From positions 24,922-88,921 of the forward strand of contig NZ_JAAITU010000011.1 of the NCBI RefSeq assembly GCF_013304385.1: a DNA stretch of 64,000 bases, read 5' to 3'. Shown here piece after piece: positions 1 to 9,845 of the stretch. The stretch is from Blautia glucerasea (lineage in GTDB: Bacteria > Bacillota > Clostridia > Lachnospirales > Lachnospiraceae). Every line of letters begins with the position of its first letter. The first letter of the stretch is position 1. Under the pieces are notes generated by a model that searched no databases, had not been told where the DNA came from, and worked only from the letters and a program-made list of their open reading frames with translations. The position numbers were made by a program, and so were the translations under genes.

Positions 1-1898
1 GATGGCAGTCCTGTACAGATAAAGGCAGCTTTACCTATGCGATCCTTTCTGCCCTGGCAAGGGAATATGATTTCAGCCTGGATACGCCATTTCAGGAATA
101 TCCTCAGAAGATTCAGGATATTCTTGTGAATGGTACGGAAGGACGCTCCGTAAAGGTATACTATAAGGGACAGCGAGGGGAAGGGGTTTATGATGTGGCT
201 TTCCCGGGACTGATCCGTAATGTGGAGCAGCGGTACAGGGAGACAGGTTCGGAGACCATGAAGCAGGAATATGAAAGCTTTATGAGGATTACACCATGTA
301 CCACTTGTAAAGGTCAGAGACTGAAGAAAGAATCCTTGTCAGTTACTGTGGCAGATAAGAACATTTATGAGATCACCAATTTATCAATCGAAAAACTGAA
401 AGAGTTTCTTTCGGATATCCAGCTTACACCTCAGCAGATGCTGATCGGCCGGCAGATCCTGAAGGAGATTGTTGCCAGAGTAGGCTTTCTTTCAGATGTT
501 GGGCTGGATTACCTATCTCTTGCAAGGGCAACTGCCACTCTTTCCGGAGGAGAGGCTCAGAGGATCCGTCTGGCGACTCAGATCGGGTCAGGTCTTGTAG
601 GAGTTGCTTATATTCTGGATGAACCAAGTATCGGGCTTCACCAGAGGGATAATGACCGGCTGCTTCGAGCGTTGATGCATCTTCGTGACCTGGGCAATAC
701 ATTGATCGTAGTAGAGCATGATGAGGATACCATGCGTGCTGCAGATTGTGTAGTTGATATTGGCCCCGGAGCAGGGGAGCATGGCGGAGAGCTTGTGGGT
801 ATCGGTACTGCAGAAGATCTGATGAAGAATGAAAGATCTGTTACAGGTGCATATCTTAGCGGCAAGCTTAAGATCCCGGTACCAAAGGAACGGAGAACAC
901 CAACCGGTTTCCTGAAGATCCGTGGCGCAGCTGAGAATAATCTGAAGAAGATCAATGTGGACATTCCGCTAGGGGTGATGACTTGTGTGACCGGTGTGTC
1001 CGGATCCGGGAAAAGCTCCCTGGTGAATGAGATCCTGTATAAGCGTCTTGCCAGGGATCTGAACAGAGCCAGGGTGATTCCTGGAAAGCACAGTGATATC
1101 CTGGGGATCCAGCAGCTGGATAAGGTGATTAATATTGACCAGTCTCCTATTGGAAGGACTCCACGTTCCAATCCGGCTACTTATACCGGCGTTTTTGATC
1201 AGATCCGTGACCTGTTTGCTGCCACTGCCGATGCCAAGGCCAAAGGCTATAAGAAGGGCAGATTCAGCTTCAACGTAAAGGGCGGGCGTTGTGAGGCCTG
1301 CAGCGGAGATGGTATTATTAAGATTGAGATGCATTTTCTTCCGGATGTATATGTGCCCTGCGAGGTCTGCAAGGGTAAGCGGTATAATCGTGAAACATTG
1401 GAAGTGAAATATAAGGGCAAAAGCATATATGATGTACTGAATATGACTGTAGAAGAAGCGCTTCCGTTTTTTGAAAATATTCCGTCCATCCGCAGAAAGA
1501 TAGAGACTTTATATGATGTAGGACTTTCTTATATCCGGCTTGGACAGCCTTCTACTACTCTTTCCGGAGGAGAAGCCCAGCGGATTAAGCTGGCTGCAGA
1601 GCTGAGCAAACGCAGTACCGGAAAGACTATTTATATTTTGGATGAGCCGACCACAGGTCTTCACTTCGCAGATGTGCACAAGCTGGTGGAGATCCTGAAG
1701 CGCCTGTCTGAAGGAGGAAATACTGTGGTAGTGATCGAGCACAATCTGGATGTGATCAAGACTGCAGATTATATTATAGATATAGGCCCGGAGGGCGGCG
1801 ACAGGGGCGGCACTGTGGTTGCCTTTGGTACGCCGGAGCAGGTTGCAGCCAACCCGTCCTCCTACACCGGCCAGTACGTAGCCAAATATTTACGGTGA
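1..1898 (+). CDS. uvrA: UvrABC excinuclease subunit A, 5' end missing
   Basis: This is the damage-recognition ATPase of nucleotide excision repair. The frame is already open at base 3, so the gene starts before the window and about 630 codons are visible; the family is usually about 940 residues. Visible parts are an ABC signature ([14 protein letters not shown]) with its Walker B region ([14 protein letters not shown]), a second Walker A (GVSGSGKSS), a CxxC-x-CxxC zinc module (CEAC and CEVC), and a second signature [17 protein letters not shown] followed by [14 protein letters not shown]. These are the two ABC modules of UvrA in the normal order. The missing part would carry the first Walker A. 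The stop is followed by about 100 bases and then the mreB-type gene. Confidence 0.97.
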   Translation, partial: WQSCTDKGSFTYAILSALAREYDFSLDTPFQEYPQKIQDILVNGTEGRSVKVYYKGQRGEGVYDVAFPGLIRNVEQRYRETGSETMKQEYESFMRITPCTTCKGQRLKKESLSVTVADKNIYEITNLSIEKLKEFLSDIQLTPQQMLIGRQILKEIVARVGFLSDVGLDYLSLARATATLSGGEAQRIRLATQIGSGLVGVAYILDEPSIGLHQRDNDRLLRALMHLRDLGNTLIVVEHDEDTMRAADCVVDIGPGAGEHGGELVGIGTAEDLMKNERSVTGAYLSGKLKIPVPKERRTPTGFLKIRGAAENNLKKINVDIPLGVMTCVTGVSGSGKSSLVNEILYKRLARDLNRARVIPGKHSDILGIQQLDKVINIDQSPIGRTPRSNPATYTGVFDQIRDLFAATADAKAKGYKKGRFSFNVKGGRCEACSGDGIIKIEMHFLPDVYVPCEVCKGKRYNRETLEVKYKGKSIYDVLNMTVEEALPFFENIPSIRRKIETLYDVGLSYIRLGQPSTTLSGGEAQRIKLAAELSKRSTGKTIYILDEPTTGLHFADVHKLVEILKRLSEGGNTVVVIEHNLDVIKTADYIIDIGPEGGDRGGTVVAFGTPEQVAANPSSYTGQYVAKYLR

Positions 1899-2006
1899 CA
1901 AGAGCTTTCTTTTTGGAGGGGAATTGCGTATAATAAGAAAAACGTAACTGTGTTTTTAACAGTTACAGTTCTGGGAAAATAAACAGGAATTAAAGGGAGG
2001 TTCACA

Positions 2007-2996
2007 ATGCCGGCAAGCGATATAGGAATTGATCTTGGAACCAGAAACAGCCAGGTATATTCTACCGGGAAAGGCCTTGTGCTGATGGAGCCTACAGTAG
2101 CAGTATATGATAAAGATTCAGAAAAAATAAAGGCAATGGGAGAGGAAGCAAAGCAGATGGCAGGGCATGTTTCTTCCAATATGGAGATTATCTGGCCCAT
2201 TCGCCAAGGTGTGATTATAGATTACACAGTTATGGAGAAAATGCTGAAGTTCTTCATTTCAAGGGCAATGGGACGCAGAGCTTTCCGCAAGCCAAGGATC
2301 AGCATCTGTATTCCCAGCGGGACCACTGAAATCGAAAAAAAGGCTATCGAAGAAGCAACCTACCAGGCAGGAGCCAGAGAGGTTTTTCTTGCAGATGAGC
2401 CGATTGCCGCTGCTATTGGTGCAGGTGTGGATGTTACAAAACCGTTTGGCAATCTGATCGTGGATATTGGTGCAGGTACTACAGATATTGCAGTGATTTC
2501 TATGGCAGGAGTTGTGGTATCCAGTTCCATTAAGGTGGCAGGAGATAATTTTAATCAGGCCATTATGGGTTATGTGCGGAAAGCCCACAATCTGTTTATA
2601 GGGGAGGATGCAGCAGAAAGAATCAAGATAAAGATCGGTACTGCCATCGAAGAAGCATCTCCCAGGACTATGGAGGTGAAAGGGCGCAATGTGATCACCG
2701 GACTGCCCAAGACAGTGACCCTTACCTCTGAAGAAGTAAGGATGGCTCTTAGGGAGGCTACAGGACAGATTGTAGAGGCTGTACATGGAGTTCTGGAGAA
2801 AACACCGCCGGAACTTGCCGCTGATATTGTAGACCGGGGGATCGTGCTTACCGGCGGAGGTGCATTGCTTCATGGCATAGATAACCTGATTGAACAGAAA
2901 ACAGGTGTAAATACGCTGACTGTACAGGATGCCATCATGGTAGTTGCTGCAGGAACAGGAAAATATGCAGAGATCATGTCGAGGATGGATGATTAG
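2007..2996 (+). CDS. mreB: MreB/Mbl-family actin-like protein
   Basis: This is a bacterial actin homologue of 329 residues that organises cell-wall synthesis along the long axis of rod cells. The actin-fold nucleotide site is visible: phosphate-1 motif IDLGTRNSQVY at the N-terminus, phosphate-2 motif DIGAGTTDIAVIS near residues 153-165, and the adenosine motif VLTGGGALLHG near residue 285. A strong ribosome site (AAGGGAGG, 1993-2000) fixes the start. The usual partners mreC and mreD are not adjacent, so this may be a stand-alone paralogue such as Mbl. The phosphate-1 loop reads TRNS where TANT is common in MreB, which also suggests a divergent paralogue. An 8-bp inverted repeat lies in the leader (1944-1966). 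Confidence 0.88.
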   Translation: MPASDIGIDLGTRNSQVYSTGKGLVLMEPTVAVYDKDSEKIKAMGEEAKQMAGHVSSNMEIIWPIRQGVIIDYTVMEKMLKFFISRAMGRRAFRKPRISICIPSGTTEIEKKAIEEATYQAGAREVFLADEPIAAAIGAGVDVTKPFGNLIVDIGAGTTDIAVISMAGVVVSSSIKVAGDNFNQAIMGYVRKAHNLFIGEDAAERIKIKIGTAIEEASPRTMEVKGRNVITGLPKTVTLTSEEVRMALREATGQIVEAVHGVLEKTPPELAADIVDRGIVLTGGGALLHGIDNLIEQKTGVNTLTVQDAIMVVAAGTGKYAEIMSRMDD

Positions 2997-3001
2997 AAAG
3001 A

Positions 3002-5305
3002 ATGAGTGAGAAGATTACCGGTTATATTGACCATGTGGTTTTCCGTAATAATGACAATGGATATACAGTTATGGTGGTGAAAGGCACAAAGGAGGAAGAA
3101 CTGACTTGTGTAGGCAGTTTTCCTTCTATTAGCCAGGGCGTGACTATAGAGGCGGAAGGCACTTACACTACTCATCCTGTTTACGGAAAGCAGTTTCAGA
3201 TACAAAGTTATACAGAAAAGATGCCGGAAGACAGCCTTGCAATGGAAAGATATCTTGGATCAGGAGCCATCAAAGGAATCGGGGCGGCACTGGCTGCCAG
3301 GATCGTTCGGCATTTTGGAGAAGATACACTTCGGATCGTAGAGGAGGAGCCAGAACGTCTTTCAGAAGTCAAAGGGATCAGTGAGAAAAAAGCGCGGGAG
3401 ATTGCTGCCCAGGTTACAGAAAAGGCAGATATGAGGAGAGCCATGATCTTTCTGCAGAAATACGGGATATCCCTGAATCTTGGCGCAAAAATATACCAGA
3501 AATATGGCCAGGCTGTTTACGGTGTGCTTCAGGAGAATCCGTACCGCCTGGCCGAAGACATTTCTGGCGTGGGATTTAAGATCGCAGATGAGATTGCATC
3601 CAGGATCGGTATACATACAGATTCGGATTACAGGATTCGCAGCGGTATGTTGTATACTCTTATGCAGGCTTCAGGTGAAGGCCATATTTATCTGCCCCAA
3701 AAAGAGCTTTTTGAAAGAGCTTCCAGACTGCTGGATGTGGATCCCTCCTATATGGAAAAGCATCTGATGGATATGGCTATTGACCGGAAACTTGTATTAA
3801 AAGAAACAAAAGAGGCTACTCTGGTTTATCCCAGCAAATATTATCAGATTGAGCTGAATACAGCCAGAATGCTGAATGAACTGAATATTAAATGTCCTGA
3901 GAATGAAAAACTGGTAGAGCGCAGATTGGTCCAGATACAGAAGGAAACAGGTACTGTCCTGGATGAAATGCAGAAAAAAGCAGTAAAAGAAGCAGCAGAA
4001 AATGGCCTGTTCATTCTTACAGGAGGTCCTGGCACAGGAAAGACCACCACCATTAATGCTATTATCCGCTTTTTTGAAGGGGAGGGAGCAGAACTTCGAC
4101 TTGCTGCGCCTACAGGCAGAGCGGCCAAAAGAATGACGGAGACCACCGGATATGAAGCACAGACGATCCACAGGCTTTTGGAACTGAACGGTGTTCCGGA
4201 TGAAGAGCATGACAACCAGGCTATTCATTTTGACAGAAATGCTCAGAATCCGCTAGATGCGGATGTGATCATTATTGATGAAATGTCCATGGTGGATATT
4301 TTTCTGATGCATTCTCTGCTTCAGGCCATCACTGCCGGCACAAGGCTGATTCTTGTAGGAGATGAAAATCAGCTGCCAAGCGTAGGCCCCGGGAATGTAC
4401 TGCGAGACATTATCCGCAGCCAGGTATTTCCTGTGGTGGAACTTACCAAGATCTTCCGGCAGGCGTCTGAGAGCGATATTGTGGTGAATGCCCATAAGAT
4501 CAACCGTGGAGAACAGGTATCCTTAGATAACAAAAGCAGGGATTTCTTTTTTCTGAAGCGATATGATGCAGATATTATCATCCGCGTGGTGATCGCATTG
4601 ATCCAGGAGAAGATGCCCAGATATGTGGAAGCCAGACCCTTTGAGATACAGGTGCTTACCCCTATGCGTAAAGGACTTCTGGGTGTGGAGCGGCTAAATC
4701 AGATCCTGCAGAGATATCTGAATCCGCCGGATTCGGGTAAACGGGAGTATGAAGCCGGGCAGCAGATGTTCCGTGAAGGGGACAAGGTGATGCAGGTTAA
4801 AAATAATTATCAGATGGAATGGGAAGTGCGGGGCAAATATGGCATTCCTGTAGAAAAGGGAGTAGGCGTATTTAACGGAGACACCGGGATACTGAAGGAA
4901 ATCAATGAATTTTCAGAGATTGCATCCGTGGAATTTGAAGATGGAAGATGGGCAGAGTATTCTTTTAAGCAGCTGGAGGAACTGGAACTGGCTTATGCCA
5001 TTACCATCCATAAGTCCCAGGGGTCAGAATATCCGGCAGTGATCCTTCCGATCCTGTCAGGACCAAGGATGCTTCTGAACCGTAATCTTTTGTATACAGC
5101 TGTTACCAGGGCAAGGAAATGTGTAACTGTAGTGGGAAGTGAAGAAACTTTTGGGGAGATGATCCGCAATGAAAAGCAGCAGAAGCGTTACAGCTCTCTG
5201 GACATGCGTATCCGGGAGCTTGCTGAATCTTCTTTATCCCAGACGATGTCCTTTGTGCCATCAGGTAATGAAGGAACAAAGGCGGCTGATTTGTCCGGAA
5301 TGTGA
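3002..5305 (+). CDS. recD2: RecD2-type ATP-dependent DNA helicase
   Basis: This is a 5'-3' superfamily 1B DNA helicase of the RecD2/YrrC type, found in bacteria that lack RecBC. It acts in DNA repair and replication-fork maintenance. The protein has 767 residues. An N-terminal OB-like region (YIDHVVFRNNDNGYTVM) is followed by helix-hairpin-helix repeats (GIGAALAARIVRHFG, LSEVKGISEKKA). Walker A is GGPGTGKT at residues 341-348, Walker B is IIDEMSMVD, and the C-terminal UvrD-like motif reads AITIHKSQGSEYPAV with LLYTAVTRARK. It starts 5 bases after mreB with only a weak ribosome site, so translational coupling is likely. Its 3' end overlaps comF by 137 bases. Confidence 0.94.
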   Translation: MSEKITGYIDHVVFRNNDNGYTVMVVKGTKEEELTCVGSFPSISQGVTIEAEGTYTTHPVYGKQFQIQSYTEKMPEDSLAMERYLGSGAIKGIGAALAARIVRHFGEDTLRIVEEEPERLSEVKGISEKKAREIAAQVTEKADMRRAMIFLQKYGISLNLGAKIYQKYGQAVYGVLQENPYRLAEDISGVGFKIADEIASRIGIHTDSDYRIRSGMLYTLMQASGEGHIYLPQKELFERASRLLDVDPSYMEKHLMDMAIDRKLVLKETKEATLVYPSKYYQIELNTARMLNELNIKCPENEKLVERRLVQIQKETGTVLDEMQKKAVKEAAENGLFILTGGPGTGKTTTINAIIRFFEGEGAELRLAAPTGRAAKRMTETTGYEAQTIHRLLELNGVPDEEHDNQAIHFDRNAQNPLDADVIIIDEMSMVDIFLMHSLLQAITAGTRLILVGDENQLPSVGPGNVLRDIIRSQVFPVVELTKIFRQASESDIVVNAHKINRGEQVSLDNKSRDFFFLKRYDADIIIRVVIALIQEKMPRYVEARPFEIQVLTPMRKGLLGVERLNQILQRYLNPPDSGKREYEAGQQMFREGDKVMQVKNNYQMEWEVRGKYGIPVEKGVGVFNGDTGILKEINEFSEIASVEFEDGRWAEYSFKQLEELELAYAITIHKSQGSEYPAVILPILSGPRMLLNRNLLYTAVTRARKCVTVVGSEETFGEMIRNEKQQKRYSSLDMRIRELAESSLSQTMSFVPSGNEGTKAADLSGM

Positions 5306-5906
5306 AAAGGATCTTCATCCTATTACCGGCCCAAGATGTTATCACTGTGGGAAACCGATCAAAGAAGGAGAAGAATACTGTGCAGACTGCAGATCTCATC
5401 CGGGCGCATTTACAGCGGGAAAAGGGATTTTTCTTTACGATGACAGGATGAAGGCTTCCATGATGAAGTATAAGTACAGCGGATGCCGAGAATATGGACG
5501 TTTTTTCGGAAGAGCCATGTGTGTCTATGGTGCGGATTCCATTCGCAGATGGTCACCGGATCTGATCGTACCTGTCCCTATGACTGCCGCAAAGCTGCGG
5601 CAGAGAGGATTTAATCAGGCAGTGGATCTGGCAGGGATCGTTGCTGCGTGGATGAAGCTTCCTTTGGATACCGGGCTTGTACAAAAGATCAGACATACAG
5701 ATGCTCAGAAGGAGCAGGATGCAGCAGGACGGCGCCGTAATCTGAAAGGTGCTTTTGAAATTACCAGAAGAATTGACGGAATGCGTATTTTGATCATTGA
5801 TGATGTGTATACTACAGGCAGTACCATGGATGAGATTGCCGGATGCCTGAAAAAAAGCGGGGCAGAGGCAGTGTTTTTTCTCACTCTGTGCAGTGGGATC
5901 CATTGA
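5169..5906 (+). CDS. comF: ComF-family phosphoribosyltransferase-like protein
   Basis: ComF proteins are linked to DNA uptake and DNA metabolism; the exact reaction is unsettled. The N-terminus has zinc ligands typical of the family (LYPRRCPLC, ICPEC, then CYHCGKPI and YCADC). The C-terminus has the PRPP-binding loop ILIIDDVYTTGSTMDE. The start lies inside recD2 in another frame: ATG at 5169 has GGGGAG at 5153-5158, and the protein is in the ComF consensus well before recD2 stops, so the 137-base overlap appears real. A shorter start would remove the first zinc pair. In Gram-positives comF often follows a helicase gene (comFA); here the partner is recD2. Confidence 0.88.
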   Translation: MKSSRSVTALWTCVSGSLLNLLYPRRCPLCHQVMKEQRRLICPECEKDLHPITGPRCYHCGKPIKEGEEYCADCRSHPGAFTAGKGIFLYDDRMKASMMKYKYSGCREYGRFFGRAMCVYGADSIRRWSPDLIVPVPMTAAKLRQRGFNQAVDLAGIVAAWMKLPLDTGLVQKIRHTDAQKEQDAAGRRRNLKGAFEITRRIDGMRILIIDDVYTTGSTMDEIAGCLKKSGAEAVFFLTLCSGIH

Positions 5907-5923
5907 TTCATGGCAAAAAATGC

Positions 5924-5952
5924 TTTTCACAGCATAGGATATATGATACAAT
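5924..5952 (+). promoter_or_regulatory. Possible sigma-A promoter for the 6004 operon
   Basis: TTTTCA (5924-5929), a 17-base spacer and TACAAT (5947-5952) lie about 50 bases before the ATG at 6004. The -35 box is weak, so this is a tentative call based on position and spacing. Confidence 0.4.
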
Positions 5953-6003
5953 CAATCTATATGGTTAAAATGCGTTTATAGTATCAAAAGCAAGGAGTCA
6001 TTT

Positions 6004-6438
6004 ATGATCAACGAAGAGAAAGTCAAGATAATGAACAGGCTTGCAATGTATGAAAAGCGGGGCGGGAAGAAGTATCTGCCTGTCAGCAGATATTACCGCA
6101 GCGATTATATCGGGCTTGCATTAATTAAAAATTTTTTTCTGGTTACTATTGGATATGCCTTGGTTCTTGCAGCAGTAGCTGTATATTATTCAGAATATCT
6201 TATGAATAATATTAATCAGATGGATCTGGTCAGTCTGGGCATGAAAGTGGTTGGCGGTTATGTGGTGGTGCTGATCAGTTATTCGGTTCTTACTTATATT
6301 GCATATACTGTGAAATATCACTGTGCCAAGAAAAGTGTTAAGAAGTATTATGAAGAACTGACCAAACTGGAGAGGATCTACGGTCGTGAAGAGAAAAAGA
6401 ATTCCGGACGGGAAATCACAGGAGGACGTAAAAGATGA
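6004..6438 (+). CDS. Unrecognised two-helix membrane protein
   Basis: I do not recognise a family for this 144-residue protein. It has a charged N-terminus of about 35 residues, two clear hydrophobic helices (about 36-64 and 80-106) and a lysine/glutamate-rich cytoplasmic-looking tail. An AAGGAG-like site precedes the ATG. It overlaps the next gene by four bases (ATGA), which also encodes a membrane protein, so the two are probably made together and may form a complex. They sit directly before cdaA-cdaR, but that alone does not show a role in c-di-AMP signalling. Confidence 0.75.
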   Translation: MINEEKVKIMNRLAMYEKRGGKKYLPVSRYYRSDYIGLALIKNFFLVTIGYALVLAAVAVYYSEYLMNNINQMDLVSLGMKVVGGYVVVLISYSVLTYIAYTVKYHCAKKSVKKYYEELTKLERIYGREEKKNSGREITGGRKR

Positions 6439-7556
6439 CAGCACTACTTGAATTAAAACAGAAAATTAAAAACCTGTATGGGCAATATGAACTTTATCTT
6501 CTTCCTGTATTCAAATTTGTTCTTGCCATGCTGTATTTTACCTGGATCAATGAAAATATGGGATATATGAGCCAGCTGAACAGTATGTTTGTTGTGCTGA
6601 TCCTGGCTCTGATCTGTTCTATACTGCCATCTGTTGTGACAGTATATGCAGGATTTATCCTGATGATCCTTCACAGCTATGCCTTGAGCCTGGAGACTGC
6701 AGGGTTTATGCTGGTACTGATTCTGGTAATGGTGATCTTTTTCCTTAGATTCAGCGGCGGACAGAATACTGTGATGGCTTTTACACCGATCACCTTTATG
6801 TTTAATGTTCCGGCGATCCTGCCTATTGGCAGCGGCCTTATGGGCAATGCAGTATCCGCTATTCCGGCAGGATGCAGTGTGGTATTGTTTTATTTTATCC
6901 GATTTATCAAAAGACAGTCCGCTTCACTGATGAACACAGACCTGGAAGTGGCAGACAAGCTGCAGCTTCTTGCAGACGGGCTTGCACAGAATTGGGGTAT
7001 GTGGATCACAGTAGTTGCTTTTGTTCTTGTGGTCCTTGTTGTTTATCTGATTCGTACCCGTGCTTTTGATTATGCATGGAGGATCGCTATTGTTGCAGGC
7101 GGTGTGACTTATGTGCTTGTGATGCTGGGAGGAAGTCTTTTCCTGAACGCAACTGTTTCCATGCCGGCACTGATTACCTGTGCAGTTTTGTCAGTGGTAT
7201 TTGCCATTATTCTGGAATTCTTTGTATTTGGAGGGGATTACAGCCGTACAGAGAGACTGGAATATGAGGATGATGAATATTTTTACTATGTAAAGGCTGT
7301 TCCCAAGGCGTCTGTATCTACTTCCGAAAGAAGCATCAAGAAGATCAACGGAGAGCCTATAAGGGAAGAGAGACGTTCCGAAGAAAAGAAAGCGGTATCT
7401 TTCACAGAGCCTACGCAGGCTGTAAGTGACAAACCAAAGAAACGAAGGACAGCGCCTGCACCTACGCCAAGAAAGGCAAAGCCGGTTTCAAAGGAAGACG
7501 ATATGGATGAAATTGACTTTGAGAAGAAACTGGAAGAGTCTTTGAAAGATCTGTAA
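6435..7556 (+). CDS. Unrecognised polytopic membrane protein with charged C-terminal tail
   Basis: I do not recognise a family for this 373-residue protein. About eight to nine hydrophobic segments run from residue 20 to about 266 (for example 51-84, 186-209, 215-237, 243-266). They are followed by a soluble, highly charged tail of about 105 residues ending in a DEIDFEKKLEESLKDL segment. Its AGGAGG site lies inside the preceding gene, and the start overlaps that gene's stop. The tail has the low-complexity Lys/Glu/Pro look of a linker ending in a docking helix. A 16-bp inverted repeat begins at its stop codon. Confidence 0.75.
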   Translation: MTALLELKQKIKNLYGQYELYLLPVFKFVLAMLYFTWINENMGYMSQLNSMFVVLILALICSILPSVVTVYAGFILMILHSYALSLETAGFMLVLILVMVIFFLRFSGGQNTVMAFTPITFMFNVPAILPIGSGLMGNAVSAIPAGCSVVLFYFIRFIKRQSASLMNTDLEVADKLQLLADGLAQNWGMWITVVAFVLVVLVVYLIRTRAFDYAWRIAIVAGGVTYVLVMLGGSLFLNATVSMPALITCAVLSVVFAIILEFFVFGGDYSRTERLEYEDDEYFYYVKAVPKASVSTSERSIKKINGEPIREERRSEEKKAVSFTEPTQAVSDKPKKRRTAPAPTPRKAKPVSKEDDMDEIDFEKKLEESLKDL

Positions 7557-7602
7557 TAACAATTCAGCAGTCGGTGATTACAAGGATGCTGAATTGTTAT
7601 TA
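7554..7602 (+). repeat. 16-bp perfect inverted repeat spanning a stop codon
   Basis: The arm at 7554-7569 (TAATAACAATTCAGCA) pairs perfectly with 7587-7602 across a 17-base loop. The left arm begins within the stop codon of the 373-residue membrane protein. No T-run follows on the + strand, so it is not a standard terminator. It could stabilise the mRNA end or separate this gene from cdaA. Confidence 0.7.
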
Positions 7603-7667
7603 CCTGTAACTGTAAACCAAACCGGCGCCAAAGCAGCGCTGATTACAATAAATGAAAGGAGACCGTT

Positions 7668-8543
7668 ATGCAGGATATTGCAGTTATGCTTGCCAGGTAT
7701 CTTCCTAAGCTGGCATTACCGCAGGTTGGAATCACTGATGTGATCGAAATTGCCCTGATATCATTTTTCGTATATCAGTTCATGGTTTGGATCAAATTCA
7801 CCCGTGCATATACACTGCTGAAGGGTATCCTGATAGTTCTTGGGTTTATTTTTATTGCATATGTTTTCCAGATGAGCACCATTCTCTGGATCGTAAAGAA
7901 TTTGTCTACTGTGCTGATCACTGCAGTGATCATTATTTTTCAGCCAGAGCTTCGTAAAGTGCTGGAACAGCTTGGACAGAAAAAGATCATGTCTGCGATC
8001 CCATTGTTTGATACAAGCAAGGAAGTACAGGAGCGTTTTACAGACAAGACTGTAAATGAACTGGTCAAGGCCTGCTTTGATATGGGAGAAGTCAAGACCG
8101 GTGCTTTGATCGTGATCGAGCAGAATATCCGTCTTACAGAATATGAGCGGACTGGTATTAATGTAGATGCAGTGCTTACCAGCCAGCTTCTGATCAATAT
8201 TTTTGAGCATAATACGCCTCTTCATGACGGAGCGGTTCTTGTAAGAGGCAATCGTATCGTGGCTGCGACCTGCTATCTGCCGCTTTCTGATAATATGGAA
8301 CTGAGCAAACAGCTGGGAACCCGCCATAGAGCAGGTGTAGGGATCAGTGAAGTTAGTGATTCTCTGACGATTATCGTGTCAGAGGAAACAGGACAGGTAT
8401 CTGTAGCGAAGGGCGGAAAGCTTTCCAGAGGGCTGACCAGTGCCCAGCTTCGGGAAGCACTTGTAAAAGCACAGAATAAGAAGGTTGTTGATAACGGTAA
8501 ATTACGCCATCTGCTGAAGGGGAGGGCGAAACATGAACAATAA
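7668..8543 (+). CDS. cdaA: Diadenylate cyclase CdaA (c-di-AMP synthase)
   Basis: CdaA joins two ATP into c-di-AMP at the inner face of the membrane; c-di-AMP controls potassium and osmolyte uptake and wall homeostasis. The N-terminal third holds three hydrophobic helices. The DAC domain follows, with DGAVLVRGN at residues 187-195 (catalytic Asp-Gly-Ala) and RHRAG at 219-223. The length of 291 residues is close to the family's usual 270-280. It overlaps cdaR by 11 bases, the conserved order in Firmicutes. The ribosome site GAAAGGAG lies just before the ATG. Confidence 0.96.
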   Translation: MQDIAVMLARYLPKLALPQVGITDVIEIALISFFVYQFMVWIKFTRAYTLLKGILIVLGFIFIAYVFQMSTILWIVKNLSTVLITAVIIIFQPELRKVLEQLGQKKIMSAIPLFDTSKEVQERFTDKTVNELVKACFDMGEVKTGALIVIEQNIRLTEYERTGINVDAVLTSQLLINIFEHNTPLHDGAVLVRGNRIVAATCYLPLSDNMELSKQLGTRHRAGVGISEVSDSLTIIVSEETGQVSVAKGGKLSRGLTSAQLREALVKAQNKKVVDNGKLRHLLKGRAKHEQ

Positions 8544-9834
8544 TAGGAAGCTTACAGCAAATATTCCATTGAAAATCATGTCCATCCTGGTGGGGATCCT
8601 GGTATGGCTTTTGGTTGTCAATGTGGATAATCCTATTAAGACCAGGACGATCATTATTCCAGGGGAGAACGTGGAAGTGATCAATAAGGCATACGTGGAC
8701 AGTGACAATAAGATGGTTATGCAGGATGACAATCCGGATCCTGTAAGGGTTTCTGTGACTGCAGAGCGCAAGACCCTTGCACGTCTGACGGCTTCTGATA
8801 TATCCGTAGTAGCTGACCTGCAGCAGGCAGGGAATCTTGATACAAAGCCGGTGATGGTTCCTATTACAGCAAGCTGCAGTAGTGTTTCTGCTGATAACAT
8901 AAAAGTGACACCTCAGTATCTGGAGGTGCGTCTGGAAGAAAAAGCCTCCCAGGATTTCTTGGTGAATGCTAATTATGGCACCAGTACACCGGGGAAAGGC
9001 TATGAGGTAGGTGCTCAGACTGCAAGCCCGGAAAAAGTAAGGATCACAGGACCAAAGTCGCTGATCAATAAAATTGATAAAGTAAATGCTACCGTGAATG
9101 TGGACGGCAAAACAAAAGATGTGACAGAAGATGTTAATCTTCAGATTATTGATAAGAACCAGGACAGTCTTACTGACGGCAAGATGGCATATCTGACCAT
9201 TGACAATCCTAAGGTAACAGTTACCACCAAGTTTTGGAAGATCCGTACAGGTGTGAAGCTGCGTGCCGGTTATACAGGAGAAGCGGCAGATGGTTATCAG
9301 GTAGACAGTGTGACTACAGTGCCTGACACCATCAGCATTGCAGGTACGGATGAGGCATTAGAGAAGCTGAGACTGGAAGATAATACATTGTGGATCTCAG
9401 GAGATGGTGTAGATATCTCCGGTGAGAAGGGTGATATGGAAAAGAAGGTAAGCCTGAAGGATGTGCTTCCTGAGGATACCAAGCTTACAAGTGGAGCCAG
9501 CGAGGATGTGCTGGTGCGGGTATCTATCCTGCCTGTTGGCAGTCGTACATTCAGTCTTCCTGCTAATGAGATCGAAGTGGATAACAAACCTTCTGATCTG
9601 CAGTTCGCTTTTGACACAGATAGTATCAGTGTGAAGGTAAAGGCTGTAGACGGGGATATTGATGAGTTTGATGTTTCGGATATTAAGGCATCCATTGATC
9701 TGGATGGAAAGACGGAAGGAAGCTATGAAGTGCCTGTGACAGTGAAGCTGCCAAAGGGCTATGAGCTTCTTGAGGATGTGACCACAGATGTGACGATCTC
9801 CGAGATCTCCAATGTGGAAGATAATAATGGATAA
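8533..9834 (+). CDS. cdaR: CdaR, YbbR-domain regulator of CdaA
   Basis: This membrane-anchored protein binds and modulates CdaA from outside the membrane. One N-terminal helix (about residues 12-32) is followed by several YbbR repeats of about 80-90 residues, seen as recurring segments such as DFLVNANYGTSTPGKGYEV and KVRITGPKSLINKI. The length of 433 residues is ordinary for the family. Its ribosome site lies in the end of cdaA. It should not be confused with the unrelated sugar-diacid regulator family also called CdaR (see 59782-60882). Downstream, where many Firmicutes carry glmM, this genome carries an HPr gene. Confidence 0.93.
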   Translation: MNNNRKLTANIPLKIMSILVGILVWLLVVNVDNPIKTRTIIIPGENVEVINKAYVDSDNKMVMQDDNPDPVRVSVTAERKTLARLTASDISVVADLQQAGNLDTKPVMVPITASCSSVSADNIKVTPQYLEVRLEEKASQDFLVNANYGTSTPGKGYEVGAQTASPEKVRITGPKSLINKIDKVNATVNVDGKTKDVTEDVNLQIIDKNQDSLTDGKMAYLTIDNPKVTVTTKFWKIRTGVKLRAGYTGEAADGYQVDSVTTVPDTISIAGTDEALEKLRLEDNTLWISGDGVDISGEKGDMEKKVSLKDVLPEDTKLTSGASEDVLVRVSILPVGSRTFSLPANEIEVDNKPSDLQFAFDTDSISVKVKAVDGDIDEFDVSDIKASIDLDGKTEGSYEVPVTVKLPKGYELLEDVTTDVTISEISNVEDNNG

Positions 9835-9845
9835 GGGGTGATAAA

